A stretch of 64,000 nt of DNA, taken from assembly GCF_022647665.1 (NCBI RefSeq), contig NZ_CP071872.1:6696001-6760000 (forward strand), in the 5' to 3' direction. This document shows positions 26,969-34,582 of this stretch, piece by piece. Below the pieces are notes generated by a model that saw nothing but the letters and a program-made list of their open reading frames with translations, was not told the DNA's origin and made no database searches. How positions within the stretch are numbered: position 1 is the first letter of the stretch; each line of letters begins with the position of its first letter. Source of the stretch: Streptomyces formicae (lineage in GTDB: Bacteria; Actinomycetota; Actinomycetes; Streptomycetales; Streptomycetaceae). The translations under genes were made by a program, and so were the position numbers.

Positions 26969-28084
26969 ATGACCGACAGCAGTTCCGAGAATGTGCCGAG
27001 CCGGCAGCGCAAGCGCTTCCCGGACATCTCTTCCCGGGCGTACGAGCATCCGGCGGACCGCTCGGCGCTGGTCGCGCTGCGCAAGCTCTCCGGCTTCGAC
27101 ACCGTCTTCAAGGCGCTGAGCGGGCTGCTGCCCGAGCGCAGCCTGCGGCTGCTCTTCCTCTCGGACTCCGTGCGGGTGAGCGACGCCCAGTTCGCGCATC
27201 TCAACGCCATGCTGCGCGACGCCTGTTACATCCTGGACCTGGAGAAGGTCCCGCCGATGTATGTCACGCAGGACCCGAATCCCAATGCGATGTGCATCGG
27301 CCTCGACGAGCCGATCATCGTCGTCACCACCGGCCTCGTGGAGCTGCTGGACGAGGAGGAGATGCGGGCGGTCGTCGGCCACGAGGTGGGCCATGCCCTC
27401 TCGGGACACGCGGTGTACCGCACGATTCTCCTCTTCCTCACCAATCTCGCGCTGAAGGTCGCATGGATCCCGCTCGGCAATGTCGCGATCATGGCCATCG
27501 TGACCGCGCTGCGCGAGTGGTTCCGCAAGTCGGAGCTCTCCGCCGACCGGGCCGGCCTTCTGGTGGGCCAGGATCTGCAGGCGTCGATGCGGGGGCTGAT
27601 GAAGATCGCCGGCGGCAATCATCTGCACGAGATGAACGTGGACGCATTCCTGGAGCAGGCCGAGGAGTACGAGGCCGGGGGCGACCTGCGGGACTCGGTG
27701 CTGAAGATCCTCAACATGCTGCCGCGCTCGCACCCGTTCACCACGGTGCGTGCGGCGGAGCTGAAGAGGTGGGCCGAGAGCCGCGACTACCAGCGGATCA
27801 TGGACGGTCACTACGCGCGCCGTGCGGAGGACAAGGACACCTCGGTCACGGACTCCTTCCGCGAGTCGGCTTCGCACTACGCCGAATCGGTGCGGACCAG
27901 CAAGGATCCTCTGATGAAGCTGGTCGGCGACATAGCCGGGGGCGCGGGCGACCTGGGCGGCCGGCTGCGTGACAAGTTCACGGGCGCGGGCAGCACGGGG
28001 GGCTCCGGCCGCGACGGGGACAACGGCAGCCGCCCGTCGGACGGCGGAGGCAAGAGCGGCGGCGCAGGCCAGGGCGAGGGCTGA
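26969..28084 (+). CDS. M48 family zinc metallopeptidase
   Basis: The 371-residue membrane protein has the zinc motif HEVGH (residues 138-142, in VVGHEVGHALSGHAV) and the third ligand Glu in KSELSADRAG. Two hydrophobic segments sit between them (ILLFLTNLALKVAWIPLG and the next). The M48 family includes HtpX and Ste24-type proteases that degrade or process membrane proteins. The C-terminal 40 residues are a Gly/Ser-rich tail (GGAGDLGGR...). Start is ATG with AGGAACAGGGGG upstream, and a TAGTCT -10-like box lies about 55 bases before. It is convergent with the next gene. The substrate is unknown. Confidence 0.92.
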   Translation: MTDSSSENVPSRQRKRFPDISSRAYEHPADRSALVALRKLSGFDTVFKALSGLLPERSLRLLFLSDSVRVSDAQFAHLNAMLRDACYILDLEKVPPMYVTQDPNPNAMCIGLDEPIIVVTTGLVELLDEEEMRAVVGHEVGHALSGHAVYRTILLFLTNLALKVAWIPLGNVAIMAIVTALREWFRKSELSADRAGLLVGQDLQASMRGLMKIAGGNHLHEMNVDAFLEQAEEYEAGGDLRDSVLKILNMLPRSHPFTTVRAAELKRWAESRDYQRIMDGHYARRAEDKDTSVTDSFRESASHYAESVRTSKDPLMKLVGDIAGGAGDLGGRLRDKFTGAGSTGGSGRDGDNGSRPSDGGGKSGGAGQGEG

Positions 28085-28133
28085 GCACACAGGGTCACGG
28101 CGGCCGCGCCGACCGCGGTGACGGCGAAGGCGG

Positions 28134-29234
28134 TTACGGCGAGGGCTGGACGCTGGGCGCGAGGGCGCCGCAGAGCGGGGCGGCGGCCCGGCCCGTCTCG
28201 TACGGGTCGGTGCCGGCCGGGCCGTCCGCGGTGGCCCGCTGACCGGCGAGCAGCGGCTGGAGGGACCCGGCCGCATTGGCGGAGCAGGCCATGGGTCCGG
28301 CCTGCAGATAGCTGAAGAGCAGCTCGGCGCGGTGGGTGCGCAGGTCGTCGCGGTCGAAGCGGAAGTGCAGCTCACGGCGGACGGTGAACAGGGAGGCGTC
28401 GTCCGCGCTCTGGTCGCCCGCCGACGCGGTGGCGTCCGCGCCGGCTCCGGCCGGGCGGAGCGCGTAGGCGAAGGTGTGGTCCGAGATCACTTCGAGGCTG
28501 CCGGGCCCGGCGTCGTGGTAACGGAGGGTGCCCTGGACCCTCACCTCGGGCTCGGCCAGTGCGACCTTCGCGGGGTCGAAGCGCACCAGCCAGCCGGTCG
28601 CCGCGTGCCGGCCGTCGTCCGCAGGGGCGTCGAAGGACCGGTCGAACTGTTCGAGCTGGTCGGGGTCGAGCAGCACGCGCACCGGCCGTGACACGGCGCC
28701 GCTGAGCACATCCGGGTCGAGCGAGGACTCCACGAGGTAGTCCTTGGCGATGGTCAGCGCGGTCATGACCTGGCTCTCCGAGAAGTTCTCGGTGCGCGTG
28801 GCGCCCGGAAGAGTGATCCCGGCGGCTCCGGTGCGGAATTGTGCGGCGGGGCTGCGGGCGTACAGCTCGGCGGGGTCACCGCCGGGCACGGGGTCCTTGG
28901 GGGCCAGCGGTATCACCGTGCTCCGCAGGGCCTCGGCGGGCCGGGAGGAGGAGGGCCGGTAGGGCTGCCGGACGCCCATGTAGATCGCGGTGCCGAAGGC
29001 GAGGGCGATGAGCAGGACCAGCAGCAGCGCCTGCTTCGGCCCGGTGCGCGGGCCCCAGGCCGGGCGGCTGCGGACGGCCCTGGCGTGGTCGCCCATCCGC
29101 TCCTGGGCGGAGAACTCCTGGAGACGGGCAGCCCGGACGAACGATTCGTCGAAGACGACGGACCGGTACTCGTCCTCACCTCCGCCGGGGAGCCCCTCGG
29201 GTGTCCCCTCAGGTGGGTCTCCACGCCCTGCCAT
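28134..29234 (-). CDS. SCO2583-type single-pass membrane protein
   Basis: The 366-residue protein has a conserved cytoplasmic N-terminal motif YRSVVFDESFVRAARLQEFS, one membrane helix (ALLLVLLIALAFGTAIYMGV, about 70-90) and a large extracellular domain of unknown fold. The motif recurs in the next gene upstream (see 29313-29912), so the two are paralogues in their N-terminal part only. The two genes lie side by side on the same strand, 79 bases apart. I recognise them as the SCO2583/SCO2584 N-terminal family of Streptomyces. The function is not known to me; the layout resembles a membrane-anchored envelope protein. The only Cys in the exported domain is in MACSANAAG. Confidence 0.85.
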   Translation of the reverse strand: MAGRGDPPEGTPEGLPGGGEDEYRSVVFDESFVRAARLQEFSAQERMGDHARAVRSRPAWGPRTGPKQALLLVLLIALAFGTAIYMGVRQPYRPSSSRPAEALRSTVIPLAPKDPVPGGDPAELYARSPAAQFRTGAAGITLPGATRTENFSESQVMTALTIAKDYLVESSLDPDVLSGAVSRPVRVLLDPDQLEQFDRSFDAPADDGRHAATGWLVRFDPAKVALAEPEVRVQGTLRYHDAGPGSLEVISDHTFAYALRPAGAGADATASAGDQSADDASLFTVRRELHFRFDRDDLRTHRAELLFSYLQAGPMACSANAAGSLQPLLAGQRATADGPAGTDPYETGRAAAPLCGALAPSVQPSP

Positions 29235-29312
29235 ACCTTCAGAGTAGGTCGGGAGAAGCCCACGTAAACGCGGTGCTGCGCGACAAGTTCTGACAAGCTC
29301 TCACGCACTCCG

Positions 29313-29912
29313 TCAAGGGGTGCGGGGCACGGCGGGGACAGGAGGTGCGGAGTACTCCGCGGAGGCGGAGGGGCTGGTCACCCGGTCCGGTGCGGTCGTC
29401 GCGGAGGGGAGGTCGACACCGGTCGTGGCGGGTGGCGGAACGCGGTCCTGGCGGTTGGCCGACGCTCCGCGGTAGACGGCGGTGAAGGCGACGGCGACCA
29501 TGCCGATGCCCATCAGGACGGCGAGGACCCAGGCCACGGGGCGGTGCCACCGGGCGGCGCCGCGGTAGGGGCGCAGGGAGCCGCCGTGCGGGTAGGGGTC
29601 CTGGTCGCGTGCGGCGCGGTCGTCAGGGTCGCGGTCGTCGTACGCGCGGCCGTACTCGCCGGGGCCGTAGCCGTCCTCGTAGAGCTCGTCGTCACCCGGG
29701 CCACCGCCGGCGCGGGCGCGGGCTGCCTCGGCCTCGGCGCGCGCCTGGGCGGCGGCGAGCAGGCGTTCGACGGCGGAGGGTTCGTGGATCTCGGCGGCCC
29801 TGACGAAGTCCTCGTCGAACACCACGGAGGCGAAGTCCTCGTCCGCGCCTCCGCGGTCGTCGTCGGGCTCCCAGCCGTCCGGGAACGGCCTGCCCCCCAC
29901 GTCGTCCGGCAC
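29313..29912 (-). CDS. SCO2584-type single-pass membrane protein
   Basis: The 199-residue protein shares the motif DFASVVFDEDFVRAAEIHE with its neighbour at 28134-29234. An acidic/Tyr-rich linker follows (DDELYEDGYGPGEYGR and RDPDD repeats), then one membrane helix (VAWVLAVLMGIGMVAVAFTAV) and a short Pro/Ser/Thr-rich outer tail. GTG at 29912 is the preferred start because upstream residues look non-coding; 29975 is the alternative. It lies between proA and the SCO2583-type gene on the same strand. The long, externally short layout differs from its paralogue, which has a full outer domain. Confidence 0.8.
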   Translation of the reverse strand: MPDDVGGRPFPDGWEPDDDRGGADEDFASVVFDEDFVRAAEIHEPSAVERLLAAAQARAEAEAARARAGGGPGDDELYEDGYGPGEYGRAYDDRDPDDRAARDQDPYPHGGSLRPYRGAARWHRPVAWVLAVLMGIGMVAVAFTAVYRGASANRQDRVPPPATTGVDLPSATTAPDRVTSPSASAEYSAPPVPAVPRTP

Positions 29913-29978
29913 GTCTTCAGGGTAGACCTGGGAGGGGTTTTTGGGCAGGGAGTACGGGCAACTGCCTGCACGCATTCG

Positions 29979-31262
29979 TCACCGAGTGTGACCGTCGCCG
30001 GTGACGATGTACTTCGTCGAGGTCAGCTCGGGCAGGCCCATGGGACCGCGGGCGTGCAGCTTCTGCGTGGAGATTCCGATCTCGGCGCCGAAACCGAACT
30101 GACCGCCGTCGGTGAAACGGGTGGACGCGTTCACGGCGACGGTCGTGGAGTCGACCAGCTGGGTGAACCGGCGGGCGGCGGCCTGGGAGGTGGTGACGAT
30201 GGCCTCGGTGTGACCGGAGGACCAGAGGCGGATGTGTTCGACGGCCTTGTCGAGGGAGTCGACGACGGCGGCGGCGATGTCGTAGGAGAGGTACTCGGTC
30301 TCCCAGTCCTCCGCCGTGGCGGGCACGACGGTGGCCTTGGACCCCTCGGCGTGGGCCAGGGTCCGGTCGTCGGCGTGGACGGTGACGCCTGCCTCGCCGA
30401 GGGCGTCCAGGGCGCGGGGCAGGAAGGCGGCGGCGATGTCCTGGTGGACGAGGAGGGTCTCGGCGGCGTTGCAGACGCTGGGGCGCTGGGCCTTGGAGTT
30501 GATCAGGATGTCGACGGCCATGTCGAGGTCGGCGCGGGCGTCGACGTAGACGTGGCAGTTGCCGGTGCCTGTCTCGATGACCGGAACGGTCGACTCCTCG
30601 ACGACGGTGCGGATGAGGGAGGCGCCGCCGCGCGGGATGAGGACGTCGACGAGGCCGCGGGCGCGCATCAGCTCACGGACGGAGTCGCGGCTCTCGCCGG
30701 GGACGAGCTGGATCGCGTCGGCGGGCAGTCCGGCGCCTCCGACGGCGTCGCGCAGGACCTTCACCAGGGCGGTGTTGGACGAGTAGGCGGAGGAGGAACC
30801 ACGCAGCAGCACGGCGTTTCCGGACTTCAGGCAGAGCGCGGCGGCGTCCACTGTGACGTTCGGCCGGGCCTCGTAGATGATCCCGACGACGCCGAGGGGG
30901 ACGCGGACCTGGCGGAGGTCGATGCCGTTGGGCAGGGTCGAGCCGCGGACGACCTCGCCGACCGGGTCGGGCAGGGCGGCGACATGGCGGACGTCGGCCG
31001 CGATGGCGCGGACCCGCTGGGGGGTGAGGCCGAGCCGGTCGATGATCGACTCGCTGGTGCCGGCCTCGCGGGCGCGGGCGATGTCCTCGGCGTTGGCCTC
31101 GACGATCTCGCTCGTGCGGACCTCAAGGGCGTCGGCGATCGCCAGCAGCGCGTCGTCCTTGACCGAGCGCGGGAGTGGCGCGATCTCGGCGGCGGCCGCG
31201 CGGGCCCGGTAGGCGGCCTGGGCGACCGGGGACATGTTGTCGTACGGCGAGAGCGAGGTCAT
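29979..31262 (-). CDS. proA: Gamma-glutamyl phosphate reductase
   Basis: The second step of proline synthesis: NADPH-dependent reduction of glutamyl-5-phosphate to the semialdehyde. The 427-residue enzyme has the catalytic cysteine (Cys236 in ETGTGNCHVYVD) and LGVVGIIYEARPNVT. The C-terminal segment FGFGAEIGISTQKLHARGP is typical. Start ATG at 31262. It is downstream of a small hypothetical gene and proB, all on one strand, with 91 and about 100 bases between, which suggests a loose proB-hyp-proA unit. Confidence 0.98.
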   Translation of the reverse strand: MTSLSPYDNMSPVAQAAYRARAAAAEIAPLPRSVKDDALLAIADALEVRTSEIVEANAEDIARAREAGTSESIIDRLGLTPQRVRAIAADVRHVAALPDPVGEVVRGSTLPNGIDLRQVRVPLGVVGIIYEARPNVTVDAAALCLKSGNAVLLRGSSSAYSSNTALVKVLRDAVGGAGLPADAIQLVPGESRDSVRELMRARGLVDVLIPRGGASLIRTVVEESTVPVIETGTGNCHVYVDARADLDMAVDILINSKAQRPSVCNAAETLLVHQDIAAAFLPRALDALGEAGVTVHADDRTLAHAEGSKATVVPATAEDWETEYLSYDIAAAVVDSLDKAVEHIRLWSSGHTEAIVTTSQAAARRFTQLVDSTTVAVNASTRFTDGGQFGFGAEIGISTQKLHARGPMGLPELTSTKYIVTGDGHTR

Positions 31263-31353
31263 GCCCGCAGGGTAATGCGCGGTCTGCGGGCATCCCTCAC
31301 GTATTCCGCACTACGAGACGCGACGGGCCGCGCCCTGGTACCGCAGGGGGTGG

Positions 31354-31968
31354 TCAGAAAGGGTGAACGCCGACGGGAGCCGCCGGCGGCGGGCCGTAGC
31401 CCTCCGCGATGCGCTGGTGATAGGTCTCGCGGTCGATGACCTCCAGGCCGACGATCGCCCAGGGCGGCAGCTGGGCGCTGGAGCGGTGCTCGCCCCACAG
31501 GCGCAGCGCCACCGCCGCCGCGTCGTGCAGGTCCCTGGCCTCTTCCCAGTAGCGGATCTCGGCGTGATCGTTGGCGTACCGGCTGGTCAGGAGGAAGGGG
31601 TGGTCGTGGGCGAGCTGTTCGAGCCCGCGTCTGACCTCCTTGAGCGGGGCCTCGGCGCCCGAGACGCAGAGGGTGACGTGCCACAGCTTGGACGCCGCGC
31701 GCTCGCTGCCGTGCGGGTCCTGAGCGGCGGGCAGGCTCTCGCCGAGTTCGTCCGCGCGGCCGTCCGCACCGGCCGGGTGCGGCGCCGTGCCCTCGTCGAA
31801 GCCGGCACCCGCCTCCACACTGGTGAGGGCACGTTCCTCCCCCACGGCCCTGCGGGTGCGCGTGGTGCCCCCTGTCCCCGTCCCCCGGGGCGACGCCCCT
31901 GGGCGCGCTCGTCTCACCGGCGGCCTCCTGTTGATGCGTTGTGGTGCTGAACCCCGCCCTGTCCGCAT
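31354..31968 (-). CDS. Hypothetical protein between proB and proA
   Basis: The 204-residue protein has a long Arg/Gly-rich, poorly ordered N-terminal third. A compact C-terminal domain follows from about residue 95 (KLWHVTLCVSGAEAPLKEVRRGLEQLAHDHPFLLTSRYANDHAEIRYWEEARDL, split here only by my reading) with the beta-alpha pattern of an ACT-like or small regulatory fold. ATG at 31968 is chosen for an AGGGGA site. The position between the proline genes is kept in Streptomyces as far as I recall. A regulatory role in proline synthesis is conceivable but not shown. No named family recognised. Confidence 0.8.
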   Translation of the reverse strand: MRTGRGSAPQRINRRPPVRRARPGASPRGTGTGGTTRTRRAVGEERALTSVEAGAGFDEGTAPHPAGADGRADELGESLPAAQDPHGSERAASKLWHVTLCVSGAEAPLKEVRRGLEQLAHDHPFLLTSRYANDHAEIRYWEEARDLHDAAAVALRLWGEHRSSAQLPPWAIVGLEVIDRETYHQRIAEGYGPPPAAPVGVHPF

Positions 31969-32072
31969 GACAAAGTCCCCTGACAAAGTTGACCAGTCCG
32001 GGGCCGGACATGGGGCGGTTTTGGTGAACGTCCCTGCTTTAAGGCGGGAGTTTCAGCCGTTTCAGGGGCGGG

Positions 32073-33224
32073 TCAGGACTCCAGGACGACGAGATCGTCT
32101 CTGTGTACGACCTCGCGCTCGTACGCGGGACCGAGCTCCCGGGCCAGTTCGTGGGTGGAGCGGCCGAGCAGCTGCGGGATCTCCTTGGCGTCGAAGTTGA
32201 CGAGTCCGCGGGCGACGGCGCGGCCGTCGGAGTCGCGCAGTTCGACGGGGTCCCCGGCGCTGAACTCGCCGTCGACCGCGGCGATTCCGGCGGGCAGCAG
32301 CGACTTCCGTCCCTGGACGACGGCGTGCACGGCGCCGTCGTCCAGGGTCAGCGAGCCCTGCGGGGTCGACGCGTGGGCGAGCCACAGCAGCCGGTCGGCG
32401 GAGCGGCGGCCGGTGCGGTGGAAGTAGGTGCCGGTGTCCCGTCCGGCGAGTGCGTCGGCGGCGCGGCTGGCGGAGGTGAGCACGACGGGGACGCCCGCAG
32501 CGGCGGCGATCCGCGCCGCCTCGACCTTGGTGACCATGCCGCCGGTGCCGACGCCCGCCTTCCCGGCCGAGCCGATCTCCACTCCGGCCACGTCCTCCGG
32601 CCCGCGGACCTCCTCGATCCGCGAGGCGCCGGGTCTGCTCGGGTCGCCGTCGTAGAGGCCGTCCACGTCGGACAGGAGGACCAGCAGGTCGGCCCGTACG
32701 AGATGGGCGACGAGGGCGGCGAGCCGGTCGTTGTCGCCGAAGCGGATCTCGTCCGTGGCGACGGTGTCGTTCTCGTTGACGACCGGGACGGCACCCATGG
32801 AGAGCAGCTGGTCGAGGGTGCGGTAGGCGTTGCGGTAGTGGGCGCGGCGGCTGGTGTCGTCGGTGGTGAGCAGTACCTGTCCGACGCGGACGCCGTAGCG
32901 GGCGAAGGAGGCGGTGTACCGGGCGACGAGGAGGCCCTGGCCGACGCTGGCGGCGGCCTGCTGGCGGGCCAGGTCCTTGGGGCGGCGGGCCAGCCCGAGC
33001 GGTGCGAGTCCGGCGGCGATGGCACCGCTGGAGACCAGCACTATCTCCTTCTCGCCGCCGCTGCGGGCCTTGGCGAGCACGTCGACGAGGGCGTCCACCC
33101 GGTCGGCGTCGAGGCCGCCGGCAGCCGTGGTGAGGGAGGACGAGCCGACCTTGACGACGATCCTGCGGGCCTCGGCCACGTACTGCCGGGACACTGTTGA
33201 CGCTGTCTGCCTTGCACCTGTCAC
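32073..33224 (-). CDS. proB: Glutamate 5-kinase
   Basis: The first, feedback-controlled step of proline synthesis. The 383-residue enzyme has the amino-acid kinase domain (IVVKVGSSSLT, SSGAIAAGL, NENDTVATDEIRFGDND with active-site residues) and a C-terminal PUA domain (about 285-370, SLTLDDGAVHAVVQGRKSLL). The start is GTG at 33224; a second GTG ten codons later is possible. Only 44 bases separate it from the glycosyltransferase gene upstream, so it could be read through from the wall-polymer cluster or have its own TAGATT-type -10 box near 33235. Confidence 0.97.
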   Translation of the reverse strand: MTGARQTASTVSRQYVAEARRIVVKVGSSSLTTAAGGLDADRVDALVDVLAKARSGGEKEIVLVSSGAIAAGLAPLGLARRPKDLARQQAAASVGQGLLVARYTASFARYGVRVGQVLLTTDDTSRRAHYRNAYRTLDQLLSMGAVPVVNENDTVATDEIRFGDNDRLAALVAHLVRADLLVLLSDVDGLYDGDPSRPGASRIEEVRGPEDVAGVEIGSAGKAGVGTGGMVTKVEAARIAAAAGVPVVLTSASRAADALAGRDTGTYFHRTGRRSADRLLWLAHASTPQGSLTLDDGAVHAVVQGRKSLLPAGIAAVDGEFSAGDPVELRDSDGRAVARGLVNFDAKEIPQLLGRSTHELARELGPAYEREVVHRDDLVVLES

Positions 33225-33267
33225 ATGGCGAATCTATGTCAGGCCGCGTCGTCGCTGCTCGCTCATT

Positions 33268-34467
33268 TCACCCGCTGGACAGCCCCCGGAGAGCCCGCCG
33301 CAGGCGTCCGGCGGCCCGTCTCGTGAGGGGTGCGCGCGGTTCGACGCGCCGCCCGTCGATCTGTTCGGTCAGGGTCACCTCGTAGGCGGAGTACGGAACA
33401 CCGGCCCGCCGGTCGCCGAATCCCGGGTAGGCGAGACAGCGCCGGCCGCGGCGGCGCACGACCCGCGGCACGCCCCCGTCCTTGCCGAAGGCCAGCACCT
33501 CCCGCAGCAGCTCGGCGCGGCCCAGCGCGGCGCAGGTGAGCCGCAGCCGCTCCTCCACCTTGAGTGCGCGCGCCAGGCCGGGGGTCCAGTAGGCGGCCAT
33601 GAGGGGCGCGGCGAGCTCCATCTTGCGCCGCAGGTCGTCCTCCGTCTGCCGCAGCACGACCGGACCGAACTGCGGCAGCAGCGTCACCGTGAAGGGCCGG
33701 ATCATCAGCTGGTCGCGCCGCACGCCCGGCGGTTCGTGCTCGGCGATGAGTCTCATCAGGGCGCGGGCCGAGTCGAAGCGGAGCTCGTAACCGCCGCTCT
33801 TCGTCAGGTGTTTGCCGTCGTCGCGGCCGACGAGGTAGTAGCACGGGTAGTCGGCGACCACGGAGACGCCGGAGCCCCGGGCATCGGCCCGCAGATACGC
33901 CTCCATGGTGAAGAGCGCGTCCTCGCCCGTCCGCAGGGTCTCGTCGAACCTCATGCCGTGGCGCACGAGCAGCTCGCGCCGGAAGAGCTTCTGTGCGCTC
34001 AGCGTGAACTTGATGTTGGAGGTGTAGATGTCGGCGCGCTCGACGGTCTTCCCCCACATCGACTTCGCGGCGTTGCGGTTGACGCCGACGACCTTGCCGA
34101 GCACGACATCCGTGCCGGCCGCGTCGGCCATCGCGACCATCCGGTCCAGCGCCTCCGCGCCGAGGTGGTCGTCGGCGTCGAGGAAGAAGACATAGCGGCC
34201 ACGGGCCATGGCCAGGCCGGTGTTGCGGGGGCCGCCGGCACCGCCGGAGTTGGCCTGGTGCACCACGCGCATCGGCACCTTCGTACGCGCCGCGAACTCG
34301 TCCAGATAGCGTCCCGTGCCGTCGGTGGAGCCGTCGTCGACGGCGATGATCTCGATGCAGTCGGGGCCCAGGGTCTGGGACGCGACCGAGTCGAGGCACT
34401 TCACGAGATACGGCATCGCCTCATAGGCGCCGATGATCACACTGACTTCGGGCGGAGTGTCGGCCAT
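33268..34467 (-). CDS. GT2 glycosyltransferase, TarP/TarS-like
   Basis: The 399-residue GT-A enzyme begins with VSVIIGAYEAMPYL, has the nucleotide-sugar motif VFFLDADDHL, and keeps the run NSGGAGGPRNTGL plus LGKVVGVNRNAA and KLFRRELL. These same blocks occur in the S. aureus wall-teichoic-acid ribitol glycosyltransferases TarS/TarP, and the arrangement of CDP-ribitol-type genes next to it agrees. ATG at 34467 is preferred; 34482 is the alternative. It is the last gene of the first wall cluster, behind a strong hairpin. The sugar transferred (GlcNAc in the staphylococcal case) is inferred only. There is no membrane helix, so it acts at the cytoplasmic face. Confidence 0.85.
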   Translation of the reverse strand: MADTPPEVSVIIGAYEAMPYLVKCLDSVASQTLGPDCIEIIAVDDGSTDGTGRYLDEFAARTKVPMRVVHQANSGGAGGPRNTGLAMARGRYVFFLDADDHLGAEALDRMVAMADAAGTDVVLGKVVGVNRNAAKSMWGKTVERADIYTSNIKFTLSAQKLFRRELLVRHGMRFDETLRTGEDALFTMEAYLRADARGSGVSVVADYPCYYLVGRDDGKHLTKSGGYELRFDSARALMRLIAEHEPPGVRRDQLMIRPFTVTLLPQFGPVVLRQTEDDLRRKMELAAPLMAAYWTPGLARALKVEERLRLTCAALGRAELLREVLAFGKDGGVPRVVRRRGRRCLAYPGFGDRRAGVPYSAYEVTLTEQIDGRRVEPRAPLTRRAAGRLRRALRGLSSG

Positions 34468-34514
34468 CTGAACATGATGCAACCCTTATGTGTCCGCATT
34501 GTGTCGGCACACGC

Positions 34515-34560
34515 AACGGCCCGTGAGCCCGCCCCGGCAGGGGTGGGCTCACGGGCCGTT
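34515..34560. terminator. Hairpin between the phosphopolymerase and GT2 genes
   Basis: Perfect 16-bp stem, arms 34515-34530 and 34545-34560, with a GC-rich 14-base loop. It lies 23 bases past the phosphopolymerase stop. Confidence 0.8.
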
Positions 34561-34582
34561 CGGGATCAGCCGGGTCGAGCGC

